A stretch of DNA of 64,000 bases, taken from Tateyamaria sp. ANG-S1 (GTDB lineage Bacteria; Pseudomonadota; Alphaproteobacteria; Rhodobacterales; Rhodobacteraceae). The DNA lies in contig NZ_JWLL01000003.1 of assembly GCF_000814025.1 (NCBI RefSeq), positions 724,375-788,374 on the forward strand, read 5' to 3'. Position 1 is the stretch's first letter. Each line of letters begins with the position of its first letter. The notes below the pieces were generated by a model. It searched no databases. It was not told the DNA's origin and saw only the letters and a list, made by a program, of their open reading frames with translations. Of this stretch, positions 10,493 to 19,737 are shown piece after piece. A program made the position numbers and the translations under genes.

Positions 10493-11881
10493 ATGGCTTC
10501 TTACGACGTGATCATCATCGGCTCCGGCCCCGGCGGCTATGTCTGCGCCATCCGCTGCGCGCAGCTGGGCCTGAAAACGGCCTGTGTCGAGGGGCGCGAA
10601 ACCCTGGGCGGTACCTGCCTGAACGTGGGCTGCATCCCATCGAAGGCGCTGCTCCATGCCTCCCACATGCTGCACGAAGCCGAACACAACTTCGCTGCCA
10701 TGGGCCTGAAGGGTAAAAGCCCGTCGGTCGATTGGAAGCAGATGCTGCAATACAAGACCGACACCATCGGCCAGAACACCAAGGGTGTCGAATTCCTGTT
10801 CAAGAAGAACAAGATCGACTGGCTCAAAGGCTGGGGCTCCATCCCCGAAGCAGGCAAGGTCAAGGTCGGGGGTGAGATTCACGAGGCCAAGAACATCATC
10901 ATCGCCTCCGGTTCCGACGTCGCGACGCTGCCGGGGGTGGAGATCGACGAAAAGGTCGTCGTGTCCTCCACCGGCGCGCTGGAACTGGGCAAGATCCCCA
11001 AGAAGATGGTGGTGATCGGCGCGGGCGTGATCGGGCTGGAGCTTGGGTCCGTTTACAGCCGTCTCGGATCGGAGGTGCAGGTGATTGAGTTCCTTGACGC
11101 GGTCACACCGGGCATGGACGCCGAAGTGCAGCGCCAGTTCCAGAAGATCATGACGAAACAGGGCCTCAGCTTCACCATGGGCGCGGCAGTGCAGTCTGTC
11201 GATGTCGCCAAGAACAAGGCCAAGGTCCACTACAAGCTGCGCAAGGACGACAGCGCACACGAGGTGGACGCCGATGTCGTCCTCGTCGCGACGGGTCGCA
11301 AACCGTACACCGAGGGGCTTGGCCTTGATGCGCTTGGCGTAAAGATGACGGATCGAGGCCAGATCGCCGTGGACGCCCATTGGCAAACCAACATCCCCGG
11401 CATCTACGCCATCGGCGACGTGATCGAGGGGCCGATGCTCGCCCACAAGGCCGAAGATGAAGGCATGGCCGCCGCCGAACAGGTCGCGGGCAAGCATGGC
11501 CACGTCAACTACGGCGTGATCCCCGGCGTCATCTATACGCACCCGGAGGTCGCCAATGTCGGCAAGACCGAAGAGCAGCTGAAGGACGAGGGCCGCAAGT
11601 ACAAAGCGGGCAAGTTCAGCTTCATGGGCAACGGTAGGGCAAAGGCGAATTTCGCGGCAGACGGTTTCGTCAAGATCCTCGCCGATGCCGAAACCGATCG
11701 CATTCTGGGCGCGCATATCATCGGACCAAGCGCCGGGGACCTGATCCACGAGGTTTGCGTGGCCATGGAGTTCGGTGCATCTGCCGAAGACCTGGCTCTG
11801 ACCTGCCATGCCCACCCAACCTACTCCGAAGCTGTGCGAGAAGCGGCATTGGCGTGTGGATTGGGACCGATCCACAGCTGA
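10493..11881 (+). CDS. lpdA: dihydrolipoyl dehydrogenase (E3)
   Basis: 462 residues, the standard E3 length. FAD-binding [10 protein letters not shown] is at residues 10-19, the redox disulfide is Cys42/Cys47 in [13 protein letters not shown], the NAD-binding motif is [13 protein letters not shown] near 180, and the C-terminal catalytic His-Glu pair is in [13 protein letters not shown] near 443. It reoxidises the dihydrolipoyl arms of SucB with NAD. It follows the suc genes in the same direction, 75 bases after the second MAPEG gene, so it is the E3 for this complex (and possibly shared with others). Confidence 0.96.
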   Translation: MASYDVIIIGSGPGGYVCAIRCAQLGLKTACVEGRETLGGTCLNVGCIPSKALLHASHMLHEAEHNFAAMGLKGKSPSVDWKQMLQYKTDTIGQNTKGVEFLFKKNKIDWLKGWGSIPEAGKVKVGGEIHEAKNIIIASGSDVATLPGVEIDEKVVVSSTGALELGKIPKKMVVIGAGVIGLELGSVYSRLGSEVQVIEFLDAVTPGMDAEVQRQFQKIMTKQGLSFTMGAAVQSVDVAKNKAKVHYKLRKDDSAHEVDADVVLVATGRKPYTEGLGLDALGVKMTDRGQIAVDAHWQTNIPGIYAIGDVIEGPMLAHKAEDEGMAAAEQVAGKHGHVNYGVIPGVIYTHPEVANVGKTEEQLKDEGRKYKAGKFSFMGNGRAKANFAADGFVKILADAETDRILGAHIIGPSAGDLIHEVCVAMEFGASAEDLALTCHAHPTYSEAVREAALACGLGPIHS

Positions 11882-11923
11882 TCCCGGCGCGCCCTTAGTC
11901 GGCGCTGCACCAATGACGCACAA

Positions 11924-11946
11924 TCGCGGGCCAATCGGGCCCGCGA
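11924..11946. terminator. hairpin between convergent genes lpdA and the lipoprotein gene
   Basis: TCGCGGGCC (11924-11932), loop AATCG, GGCCCGCGA (11938-11946): a perfect 9-bp GC stem in the 81 bases between lpdA (plus strand) and the lipoprotein gene (minus strand). There is no T-run on either side, so its role as a bidirectional terminator is inferred from position. Confidence 0.5.
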
Positions 11947-11962
11947 CAGGCCTCTGAACCTA

Positions 11963-12331
11963 TCAACCGCTGAACGTGACGCCGCATCCGCGCCGTGTAC
12001 TGGCGCTTTCCAGTGCCTGCATCTCGCCCTTCAGACGCCCCAGTTCGGCAGCGCTCGCCTTGTCCCCTTTGATAAAGAACGCGGCGGGCCAGAACAGAAC
12101 AAGCGCCACGGCTGTCGCAGCGGCGTCATCCTTGGCCTTTTTGTTCTGCACACCAGCCACTTCAGACGCGCGCAGGCTGACGCGCGTCGCTTCTTGCCGC
12201 AATTGGGTACAGTTCAGGCTTTGAAACTGCAGGGGCGACACATAGGTGGCGCTGATATTATCCGCCTGTTGCGCACAGCCTGCGACGGCGAGAAGGGCGG
12301 CCATGACACAGGCACTGGTTACTTTGAACAT
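11963..12331 (-). CDS. predicted lipoprotein with hydrophobic segment
   Basis: 122 residues from ATG 12331 with GAAAGG upstream. A signal peptide ends in the lipobox AVAGC, so Cys19 would be lipidated. The mature part has a conserved-looking SPLQFQSLNCTQLRQEATRV segment, a hydrophobic stretch (VALVLFWPAAFFI near residue 80) and a C-terminal helix ending ASTRRGCGVTF. Similar small lipoproteins without assigned function are widespread in alphaproteobacteria. It is transcribed away from the fasciclin gene. Confidence 0.75.
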   Translation of the reverse strand: MFKVTSACVMAALLAVAGCAQQADNISATYVSPLQFQSLNCTQLRQEATRVSLRASEVAGVQNKKAKDDAAATAVALVLFWPAAFFIKGDKASAAELGRLKGEMQALESASTRRGCGVTFSG

Positions 12332-12657
12332 GGGGGTATCCTTTCGATCTTCACGTCGGGATACGGCACGGCACTTTGGGATCCGTTAAGTCCCACACAT
12401 CAAGTTGGGCAGCATTCGAATCAAGTCGAAGAAACGCAGTTCATCCAGGACAGCCGGGATCCGGCGCGTGGGGACAAATCCGTACTTCAAGCACATTCCT
12501 GCCGATCTGCTCCATACGCGAGGGAACTTTTTTGCCGAAATCCCAGTTACGAGAGTACCGGAGCGTAAGCGCCATTGTTTTCAATGCCGCAGCGCCTCTT
12601 TCATAACGCAGCCATTCTTGGCCGTGGACGCAGTTGGAAAGACAAGAGGACATCACC
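12332..12657. other. 326-bp divergent intergenic region, no gene seen
   Basis: This stretch lies between the divergent starts of the lipoprotein gene (minus) and the fasciclin gene (plus), so it should hold both promoters. Open frames across it have no supported start site or recognisable product. A GGAAC followed 17 bases later by AGTT (12523-12548) resembles an ECF sigma promoter only weakly. I see no strong repeat or RNA structure. Confidence 0.5.
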
Positions 12658-13158
12658 ATGGATCGTCGCAGTACTTTGAAACTGATCGGGGGCGGCGCCG
12701 CCCTTGTCACCCTTAGCGCCTGTGCACAGCCGCAAGACCCCGATATCGTGGACGTCGCCTCGGGCGATCCGAATTTCTCAACCCTGGTCGCTGCGGTAGC
12801 CGCGGCTGACCTTGTCGATACGCTCAAGGGCCCCGGCCCCTTCACCGTCTTTGCCCCGACAAACGACGCCTTTGCGGCCCTGCCCGCAGGCACCCTCGAC
12901 AGCCTGCTGCTGCCCGAGAACAAGGATCAGCTGGTCAACATCCTGACGTACCACGTGGTGCCCGGTCAGATCACAGCGGGTGACGTGTTGGGCACGCGCC
13001 AGAACGTGACGACCGTGCAGGGCGGCACGCTGGACGTGAACGGGATCGTGGGCAAGTTTGGCTCGGGCGTGACTGTGAACGGCGCCAACGTCATTCAGCT
13101 GGACATCTTTGCATCGAATGGCGTGATCCACGCCATCGATCAGGTGCTGCTGCCGTAA
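12658..13158 (+). CDS. fasciclin (FAS1) domain lipoprotein with Tat-type signal
   Basis: 166 residues from ATG 12658, with AAGAGGA 8 bases before. The leader has a twin arginine (MDRRSTLKL) and ends in a lipobox LSAC, so export by the Tat route and lipidation at the cysteine near residue 22 are likely. One FAS1 domain fills the rest: [10 protein letters not shown] at its start, the H1 box [13 protein letters not shown] and the H2-like [13 protein letters not shown] at its end. Bacterial FAS1 proteins mediate adhesion or surface binding. A strong palindromic terminator follows the stop codon immediately. Confidence 0.88.
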   Translation: MDRRSTLKLIGGGAALVTLSACAQPQDPDIVDVASGDPNFSTLVAAVAAADLVDTLKGPGPFTVFAPTNDAFAALPAGTLDSLLLPENKDQLVNILTYHVVPGQITAGDVLGTRQNVTTVQGGTLDVNGIVGKFGSGVTVNGANVIQLDIFASNGVIHAIDQVLLP

Positions 13159-13161
13159 TTT

Positions 13162-13193
13162 ACATAATCTGTCCCCGCGGGGACAGATTATGT
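13162..13193. terminator. perfect 32-bp palindrome, bidirectional terminator
   Basis: Two 16-base arms meet with no loop (centre between 13177 and 13178, CCCCG/CGGGG). It fills the 39 bases between the convergent fasciclin and flavin-binding-protein genes. The AT-rich arm ends give A- and T-rich borders on both strands, as expected for a terminator working both ways. Confidence 0.75.
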
Positions 13194-13197
13194 TAAA

Positions 13198-13800
13198 TCA
13201 CCACATGGTCCGGGCTGCGCGCTCGGGCCATGCCGCGTCGTAGGAGGTGCCGCCCTCTTCACCCTGCGACACCTCTTCCAGAATTTCGCCCGGTGTCGGC
13301 AGGTCGCCTGCGTCGTTGCGTGACCACAGACCGGCCCGGATCAGGGCGCGGGCACACTGGGTGTAGACCTCACCAATCTGGATCACGATGACCGTCGCGG
13401 GATGACGCCCCTTCTGCTCGAACCGCTGGCGCAGGCCCTCATCGGCAGTCAGCTTCGCCTCACCGTTCACCCGCACAACCATGTTCGATCCGGGCACCAT
13501 GAACATCAGCGATACGCGCCCGTCCGCCACTATGTTGCGCAGGCTGTCGAGGCGCTGATTGCCGCGCCAGTCGGGCAGCGCGAGGGTCTTGGGATCAAGC
13601 TGCAACACAACGGGGCCGTCGTCACCACGGGGGCTGCCATCTGTTCCATCCGGTCCGACAGTGGTGAGCACCACAAAGCGCGAGGCCGCAATCCACTTGG
13701 CATAAAGAGGCGTCAGATGGTCTGCGACCTTGCGCAACGATGCCTGCCCCGGTGTACCGTAGAGCGCTTCAAGCGCAGGGATGTCTTCAATGAACTCCAT
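13198..13800 (-). CDS. pyridoxamine 5'-phosphate oxidase family flavin-binding protein
   Basis: 200 residues from ATG 13800, chosen because AAGGAGG lies about 11 bases upstream; a TTG three codons earlier is possible. It has the split-barrel FMN-binding layout: FVVLTTVGPDGTDGSPRGD near residue 45 and RVSLMFMVPGSN near 98, typical of the MSMEG_1061-type subgroup. Members use FMN or F420 to reduce or oxidise small molecules; the substrate is not evident. The start lies inside the end of plsC (14-base overlap), so it is the last gene of the ftsE-ftsX-plsC transcript. Confidence 0.8.
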   Translation of the reverse strand: MEFIEDIPALEALYGTPGQASLRKVADHLTPLYAKWIAASRFVVLTTVGPDGTDGSPRGDDGPVVLQLDPKTLALPDWRGNQRLDSLRNIVADGRVSLMFMVPGSNMVVRVNGEAKLTADEGLRQRFEQKGRHPATVIVIQIGEVYTQCARALIRAGLWSRNDAGDLPTPGEILEEVSQGEEGGTSYDAAWPERAARTMW

Positions 13801-14518
13801 TGGGTTCAAACCCTCCTTCGCGCATCAACGCATCTGACCGCTCCTCTACCGTGTCTTCGAGCCGGGACAAAAACGTGTCCCGATCCAGCCCCTCTTCCAA
13901 GGCTGGCAGGAACTCCACAATGGCGGTCCCAGGCTTCCGCATGATCCCGGTGCGGGGCCAGAACACTCCGACATTCGTAGCCACGGGCACACAAGGCTGG
14001 CCCAATTGCTCGTACAGCACCGCTGTTCCCACCTTGTAAGGCGCCTTGGTGCCCGGCGCGACGCGCGTGCCCTGCGAATAGATGATCAATTGCCCCGGAG
14101 AGGCGCGCCCCGCTTCAACGTCCCGAACCATCTTGGCAATGGCCGCGCCGCGCTTGCCGCGATCCACCGGCACACATTCCAGGCGCTTGGCGTAGAGCCC
14201 GATGATAGGCGTCCACAGGATCGACCGCTTCATGATGAACTTGGCCGACGGCAAGGCCGTGAAGATCATCATGATATCCAGAAATGACTGATGTTTGGAC
14301 GCGATCAGCACCTCGCCTTCGGGCACTTCGCCTCGCACCTCTGCCTTTAGTCCGACCATCCAGCGCATCGACCAGAACACGTAACGGCTATAGGTCTTGC
14401 AGGCTGCACGCGCGCCGTTTTTGCTCACGATGGCGTAGGGCGCGAACACAACCCCGATCACCAGCATCATCACATAGATGTGGAGCACGAATACAAGGGA
14501 TCGAAGGTACTGAATCAT
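13787..14518 (-). CDS. plsC: 1-acyl-sn-glycerol-3-phosphate acyltransferase
   Basis: 243 residues from ATG 14518, which overlaps the ftsX stop (ATGA). An N-terminal membrane helix (VFVLHIYVMMLVIGVVF) is followed by the acyltransferase motif HQSFLD (HX4D), a second block FIMKRSILWTPIIG, and the glycerol-phosphate-binding segment IYSQGTRVAPG where many homologs read FPEGTR. It adds the second acyl chain to lysophosphatidic acid at the inner membrane. The serine-glutamine in place of phenylalanine-proline-glutamate is a visible departure from the textbook motif. Confidence 0.9.
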   Translation of the reverse strand: MIQYLRSLVFVLHIYVMMLVIGVVFAPYAIVSKNGARAACKTYSRYVFWSMRWMVGLKAEVRGEVPEGEVLIASKHQSFLDIMMIFTALPSAKFIMKRSILWTPIIGLYAKRLECVPVDRGKRGAAIAKMVRDVEAGRASPGQLIIYSQGTRVAPGTKAPYKVGTAVLYEQLGQPCVPVATNVGVFWPRTGIMRKPGTAIVEFLPALEEGLDRDTFLSRLEDTVEERSDALMREGGFEPNGVH

Positions 14519-15420
14519 GTGAGGGTCCTTAGCGCGCGGCTGGCGGCATAGGCGGTCGCCAACAGGGCGACGCCACCGCAGACCGGCGGAAGTAGAAGAG
14601 GGACGAGCCAGCCAGCACCCTGAAAGCCAAGGCCGGTGAGGAAGCCGGGCGTGTCGCCGCCCGACGGCATGAGCCACACGGCAGCCACGCCGATCACGGC
14701 ACCACATGCGGAGCCCGCAAGCGCCCGCAGCGTGAAGCGGCGGACAAAGGCATTGGCGATGTAACTGTCGGTTGCGCCCACGAGGCGCAGGACAGCGATG
14801 ACCTGGGCATTGGCCGCAAGGGCAGCATTGGCCGCAAGGGTGACCATCGCCGCCACCGCGCCGATGATCAGCAAGGCCACCGTCCACCCCAGAAGACGCA
14901 GCCGTTGGGCCGCAGACACCAGCGGTGCGCGCCATCGCCCGTGGTCATCCAGAACGGCACCCGGCACCTCTGCCGCCAGACGCAGGCGCAGGCCTGTGAC
15001 GTCAAAACCCTGATCCGTCGCCTGAATCTCGATCAGCCGGGGGACGGGCAACGTATCCAGCGGCAGATCCTGACCGAACCAGGGGGCCAGCAGAGCTTGT
15101 TGTTCCTCATCCGTGAGGGCGCGCGCCTCGGCAACGCCGGGGGTGGTCGACAACACCTGCAGCGCGGCGTTGGTCTGGATCGCGCTCTGGTCTTCGGGGG
15201 CCACGATGCGGATGGTGGCCGTGCGAGCCAACTCGTCCCCCCAACGGTCCGCCAAGCGACCAGAGGCGAGCGAGAGCGCCATTGCGAAAACGGCAAGAAA
15301 CGCCATCGCACCCGACACGAAAAGGGTCAGTTGCGCGGTAAATCCTGTGGGCGGCACGACCCGGTCGGCATAGCGATCGCCGGCCACGAGGGCGCGCAGG
15401 GTCTTGAGGTCAAACTTCAC
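14515..15420 (-). CDS. ftsX: cell-division ABC transporter permease FtsX
   Basis: 301 residues from a GTG start at 15420 that overlaps the ftsE stop (GTGA). It has an N-terminal membrane segment (AQLTLFVSGAMAFLAVFAMAL near residue 28), an extracytoplasmic region, and three more hydrophobic segments in the C-terminal half, the FtsX topology. With FtsE it transmits ATP hydrolysis to peptidoglycan hydrolases at the division site. Sequence in the loop is poorly conserved, as usual; assignment rests on topology and coupling to ftsE. Confidence 0.85.
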   Translation of the reverse strand: MKFDLKTLRALVAGDRYADRVVPPTGFTAQLTLFVSGAMAFLAVFAMALSLASGRLADRWGDELARTATIRIVAPEDQSAIQTNAALQVLSTTPGVAEARALTDEEQQALLAPWFGQDLPLDTLPVPRLIEIQATDQGFDVTGLRLRLAAEVPGAVLDDHGRWRAPLVSAAQRLRLLGWTVALLIIGAVAAMVTLAANAALAANAQVIAVLRLVGATDSYIANAFVRRFTLRALAGSACGAVIGVAAVWLMPSGGDTPGFLTGLGFQGAGWLVPLLLPPVCGGVALLATAYAASRALRTLT

Positions 15421-16094
15421 AGGTCTGCCCCCGCAAGCTGCACCCGCCGGTTCGAAATCCGCAGCACACGCGCCTGCACCTGCGCCTTGGCCGCACGGAT
15501 CAGGGACAGGTCGTGCGTGGCGATCAGCACCGTCTTACCCATCTTGTTCAACTCGACGAGCAGAGTGAGGAGCCGCTGCGACATGTCCCAATCCACATTG
15601 CCAGTCGGCTCATCGGCCAGCACCACGTCCGGTGACATGATGACAGCGCGTGCCAGCGCCGCGCGTTGCCGTTCGCCGCCAGACAGTTCAGGTGGCATGG
15701 CTTCGGAGCGGTTGGTGAGACCCACCCAAGCCAACAGCTCGGTCAGATCACCGTTCGCCGTTTCTGCCTGACGCCCTGACACCGTCAGCGGCAAGGCGAC
15801 GTTGTCGGAGACCGACAAGTGGTCCAGGAATTGCACGTCCTGATGTACGACCCCGACCCGTCGCCGCACCTTCGCGATGTCATCACGCTCAAGGCTACGC
15901 ACGTCGCGGTCGAACAGGCGCACGTGGCCCGCCGTGGGCAACAGCGCGCCATAGCACAACTTGAGCAACGTGGTCTTGCCCGCACCCGACGGCCCTGTCA
16001 GAAAATGGAACGAGCCGGGCGCAAGCTTGACCGAAATATCGGACAAAAGCTCACCCCCGCCATAGCTGTAGGCAACATTTTCCAGCTCGATCAC
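15417..16094 (-). CDS. ftsE: cell-division ATP-binding protein FtsE
   Basis: 225 residues, a normal FtsE length. Walker A is GPSGAGKTTLL near residue 36, the ABC signature LSGGERQRAALARA near 139 and Walker B VVLADEPTGNVDWD near 160. The start MIELENVAYSYGGG is typical. It powers the FtsX permease at the septum. It is the first gene of ftsE-ftsX-plsC-flavin protein on the minus strand and is divergent from a zinc-ribbon gene, 147 bp away. Confidence 0.93.
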   Translation of the reverse strand: MIELENVAYSYGGGELLSDISVKLAPGSFHFLTGPSGAGKTTLLKLCYGALLPTAGHVRLFDRDVRSLERDDIAKVRRRVGVVHQDVQFLDHLSVSDNVALPLTVSGRQAETANGDLTELLAWVGLTNRSEAMPPELSGGERQRAALARAVIMSPDVVLADEPTGNVDWDMSQRLLTLLVELNKMGKTVLIATHDLSLIRAAKAQVQARVLRISNRRVQLAGADL

Positions 16095-16241
16095 GTGCGC
16101 CCCCGCCCCTTTGCGACCTGTTGTGCCTCAGCACCATGCCGGATTCAATGTGAATGCTTGGATGCGGGCCGCGCAGTTATGTCTTTTCTGAACACGGCCT
16201 ACAACATATGGTAACCTGTAAAAAACGAGGCAGGATCCGAA

Positions 16242-17051
16242 ATGCGGCTGATATGTCCCAATTGCGATGCGCAATACGAGGTGGTGGATGACGTGATCCC
16301 CGCCGAAGGGCGCGACGTGCAGTGTTCGAACTGCGGACAGACGTGGTTCCAGCACCACCCCGACCATGTGCCCGAAGAGTCGGAGGCCGAGGACGCGCCT
16401 GCCGACCTGCCCCCTACAGACGATACCCCCGCCGAAGACGAAGAGCGGGCCGAGGCCCCGGAGCCCAAGCGCCGGGAGTTGGATCCGTCGATTGCAGACA
16501 TTCTGCGCCAAGAGGCCGAGATCGAAAGCCAGGCCCGTGCCAGCGAGGCCGAGGCATTGGAAAGTCAGCCCGAGCTTGGGTTGGACAGCGCCGAAACCGA
16601 CGGTGACCGCCGCGCACGCGAGGCGCGTGAGCGCATGGCCCGCATGCGAGGCGAAGAAACCGCACCGGAAAAGGTGTCTGAAACCGCAGCCACCGCTGCA
16701 GCCATCGGATCGCGCCGCGATCTGCTGCCAGATATTGAAGAGATCAACTCAACCCTGAGATCCACGGGCGACCGGCAATCTGCGAGCGCCTCGGACACGG
16801 CGGTGGAAACGGAAGAGGCCGCGCAGGCCCGATCAGGCTTTCGGCGTGGTTTCATGCTGATGGTGCTGCTGGCGGTCGTGCTGCTGGTTGTCTACGTCTT
16901 TGCACCTGACATCGCGCGGGCGGTGCCCCAGGTCGATCCGTTCCTCAGTTCATATGTCGCGCAGATCGACAGTGCCCGGCTGTGGCTGGATGGCCAGGTT
17001 GCTGCAGGGCTGACCTGGATGGACAACCTGACGGCCAGCGACGGCGAATAG
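16242..17051 (+). CDS. zinc-ribbon (MJ0042-type) single-pass membrane protein
   Basis: 269 residues. The N-terminus has two CxxC pairs (Cys5/Cys8 and Cys28/Cys31), the MJ0042/zinc_ribbon_5 motif. A long acidic, low-complexity middle (residues 40-190, rich in Glu, Ala and Pro) leads to one membrane helix (GFMLMVLLAVVLLVVYVFA near 205-222) and a short C-terminal domain. Genes of this kind are often next to ftsE in Rhodobacterales, which suggests but does not prove an envelope role. It ends 3 bases before the convergent TIGR02302 gene. Confidence 0.8.
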   Translation: MRLICPNCDAQYEVVDDVIPAEGRDVQCSNCGQTWFQHHPDHVPEESEAEDAPADLPPTDDTPAEDEERAEAPEPKRRELDPSIADILRQEAEIESQARASEAEALESQPELGLDSAETDGDRRAREARERMARMRGEETAPEKVSETAATAAAIGSRRDLLPDIEEINSTLRSTGDRQSASASDTAVETEEAAQARSGFRRGFMLMVLLAVVLLVVYVFAPDIARAVPQVDPFLSSYVAQIDSARLWLDGQVAAGLTWMDNLTASDGE

Positions 17052-17054
17052 AGC

Positions 17055-19667
17055 CTAGAACCGATCCAGCAGGCGCTTGAGGTAGTCCAGCTCTACATCC
17101 GGGCGCTCCCCCTCGCCCGAGCGACGACGGATTTCGTCCAGCAGATCGCGGGCGCGGCGATAGACATCCTCGCCCTGCAACAGCCCTTCTTCTGTGCCGA
17201 CAGACCCGTTCGAGCCCGGCTCGCGGCCAAGCGGATCGCGCGCCTCGGCCCGGCGGTCGCTTTCAGACGTGCCCTGCCCCTGCTGCGCATCTTGCTGTTC
17301 CTGCTGCATCGCTTCGCCGAGCGCGCGCATCCCTTCGCGCAGCGCTTCCATAGCTTGTGACTGGTTGTCGATGGCATCGGCAAATTCGCGTTGGCGCAGC
17401 GCGTCTTCGGCATTGTCCATGGCGCGGCCTGCACGGTCGAGCGCGTCGCGCGCGGCATCGCCTTCGGGTGTGCCGCTGCCGGGCAGGCTACCCTGCTGGC
17501 GGCGCAACTCATCGCGCAGCGCCTGCTGACGGTCGGCAAGCGAGCCTTCCTGGTCCTGACCCTGCCCTTCGGCCTGCTGGTTGCCTTCGCCGCCTTGCTC
17601 CTGATTGCCTTGTTGGCCCTGTCCCTGGCCGCCCTCTGTATGCTCTTGACCGCGGCCAGCGCCACCGTCGCGCCCCTCATTGCCCCGGCTTTCGCCCGCT
17701 TGAGCGTTCGGGTTGAACTGTTCCTGCAGATCGCGGAAGGCCTGATCGCTCAGCCCCTGCTGTTCGCGCAACGTCTCGGCCAGGCCTTCCATGGCTTGTT
17801 CACCCGGACTTTGGCCTTCACCGCCCTGCCCTTGGGTGACCTGCATGTTTTCGAGCATCTCCTGCAACTCGCGCAGGGCCTGTTCGGCCTCGGCCATTCG
17901 GCCTTGCTCCATCAGCTCTTGAATGCGGTCCATCATGCGCTGGATGTCATCCTGCGTCATTTGCATCTGGTTTTCGGATTGCTGGTTGCGCGGGCTCTCT
18001 TCGTTGTTCTGGCGGTCCAGCTCGGCCTGCCGCGACAGCTGCTGCATGTAGTCGTCGGTGGCGCGGCGCAGCTCGCGCATCAGCTCTTCGATCTCGGCTG
18101 GGCTGGCGCCATCGCGCATCGCCTGCTCAAGTCGTTCGCGCGCACGGCGCAGACGTTCGAGCGCGTCGGCAAGGTCCCCTTCCTCGATCCCGAGGGCGAG
18201 GTCCCACATATCGCGCGAAATCTCGTCCTGCTTTTCATCCGTTAGGCCATAACTGGCAAAGAGTTCCAGCTTGGTGATGACACGCCGCAGGCGCAACTGG
18301 TCCACCTCGCGGCGGAACACGTCATCGGGACGGTGGGCGACTGCGCGCAGGATCTGGGCCACACGGGTGCTGTTGTCCCTGGACCAGAGCAGATCGCGCC
18401 GCTGTTCGATGATGGACGCAGCAACCGGGTCAAAGAACCGACGACCGGGCAGGATCATCTGGTAAGGCTCGGTCTCGGACTGTTGTTCAGCGGCATCCAG
18501 CGCTGTCATCACCACCGTGACCGGAAGATTGGCCCATGGGTGTTCCGAGAAATCCTCAACCAGTGCCTCTTCGAATGCGGTGCGATCACTGGTGAACGGC
18601 ATGGGCAGGGATGCGGTGATTTCCGGGCGTTGTTCGGGCGCGATGGCAAGGCCGTGGCGGCGGTCGACCTCGGGCAGATCAAGGGCAAAGCGCGCCTCGC
18701 CCGCCTCGACCCCGTAGTCGTCAGACGCGGCAAAGGGCAGCGTCATCTCGCCCAGCGCCGTGGTTTCCGGGGCGTCCAGCACCTCAATGCTGGGCGCATT
18801 GTCCGGCAGCACCGCAACGGACCATGTGCGCCCGCCGGGTCCGTTGATCGCAATTTCACCCGCCTGATTGACGATGAAATCCTGTTCGGGCGCGGACGCC
18901 GGAGGCACTTCTCCGGCACGGCCCGATACGGTTTCGGCCACCGTCAGTGCGCCCACTTCGCCGTAGAGCCGCAGGGTGATGAGCGATCCTGCAGGGACTT
19001 CCAAGACACCTTCGGGAATGTCGTTGAGGTAGATCGTTGGTCGCCCGGTGTAGCGCGGGCTTTCTGCCCAGCCTTCCCAGACCGGACCTGTGGCCAGGCC
19101 ATCGCCCGCGCCGGGCGTCATGTCAGCCACGGAACCCACGCGCCAGATGGAGCCAAAGATCAGTGCCACCGCGAAGATCAGGACAGCCACATAGCGCAAG
19201 GCATAGGGGTCGCGGCGTGCGATACGCAGATCGGCTGGCACCGGTTGCGCTTGGGCGGCGCGTTCCGCCATGCGTGCCTGATGCGCGCGCCAGACGGCTG
19301 TTGAGGCCGCATCGCCATCGCCCACGGCCTGTTCATCAAGCAGCGCCTGGATCGGGCGGCCCGGCAGTGTCTCATCCAGACGGACGAGCGCCGCTTCGCG
19401 GGTCGGAATACGGAACCTGCGCAGCGCATAAAGCAGTGTTGCAATGGCAGCGCCGGTCGCGACGACCGCGAAGAACCAGACCAGTTCCACCATGACGGTG
19501 TCTTGCAGGCCCAGCATCAGAACCGCCAAAACCCCAAGCACAACAGTTGCGAGCGGCCATGTGGCTTGCCAGAACGCCTCGGCGAACATGCCAGCGCGTG
19601 TGAGCGCAAGCGGCCAGCGCAAGCCCTTAAGCCCACGCCGCGCATCATGTTTGGAAAAACTGGCCAT
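17055..19667 (-). CDS. TIGR02302 / DUF4175 family large membrane protein
   Basis: 870 residues. The N-terminus has two adjacent membrane helices (residues about 30-80) and a third near 160 (YVAVLIFAVALIFGSIW). A long periplasmic-type region follows, then a very Gln/Glu/Gly-rich stretch from about residue 550 (repeated GQGQ, EQGGEG and QQEQ words) and a short ordered end (LDYLKRLLDRF). This composition and the gene order argH-lysA-TIGR02302 identify the alphaproteobacterial TIGR02302 family, whose function is unknown. Low complexity makes its central length likely to vary between strains. Confidence 0.88.
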   Translation of the reverse strand: MASFSKHDARRGLKGLRWPLALTRAGMFAEAFWQATWPLATVVLGVLAVLMLGLQDTVMVELVWFFAVVATGAAIATLLYALRRFRIPTREAALVRLDETLPGRPIQALLDEQAVGDGDAASTAVWRAHQARMAERAAQAQPVPADLRIARRDPYALRYVAVLIFAVALIFGSIWRVGSVADMTPGAGDGLATGPVWEGWAESPRYTGRPTIYLNDIPEGVLEVPAGSLITLRLYGEVGALTVAETVSGRAGEVPPASAPEQDFIVNQAGEIAINGPGGRTWSVAVLPDNAPSIEVLDAPETTALGEMTLPFAASDDYGVEAGEARFALDLPEVDRRHGLAIAPEQRPEITASLPMPFTSDRTAFEEALVEDFSEHPWANLPVTVVMTALDAAEQQSETEPYQMILPGRRFFDPVAASIIEQRRDLLWSRDNSTRVAQILRAVAHRPDDVFRREVDQLRLRRVITKLELFASYGLTDEKQDEISRDMWDLALGIEEGDLADALERLRRARERLEQAMRDGASPAEIEELMRELRRATDDYMQQLSRQAELDRQNNEESPRNQQSENQMQMTQDDIQRMMDRIQELMEQGRMAEAEQALRELQEMLENMQVTQGQGGEGQSPGEQAMEGLAETLREQQGLSDQAFRDLQEQFNPNAQAGESRGNEGRDGGAGRGQEHTEGGQGQGQQGNQEQGGEGNQQAEGQGQDQEGSLADRQQALRDELRRQQGSLPGSGTPEGDAARDALDRAGRAMDNAEDALRQREFADAIDNQSQAMEALREGMRALGEAMQQEQQDAQQGQGTSESDRRAEARDPLGREPGSNGSVGTEEGLLQGEDVYRRARDLLDEIRRRSGEGERPDVELDYLKRLLDRF

Positions 19668-19737
19668 GCGTCGCGTCCCTTGTCGGTGGCGCGGGCCACG
19701 TTATAGCGCCCTCAGCCTCATATAGGCGCTGATTGGA

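Noticed and set aside
9962-11923. 653-codon minus-strand open frame opposite lpdA
   Set aside because: Fully antisense to a clear dihydrolipoyl dehydrogenase; composition is that of a reverse-frame artefact.
12523-12548. GGAAC-17-AGTT resembling an EcfG-type stress promoter before the fasciclin gene
   Set aside because: The -10 element is imperfect, the distance to the start is over 100 bases, and Rhodobacterales generally lack the EcfG system.
17051-17055. Three-base gap between the convergent zinc-ribbon and TIGR02302 genes as a sign of mis-annotation
   Set aside because: Both stop codons are clear and both proteins end normally; close convergence is common in compact genomes.
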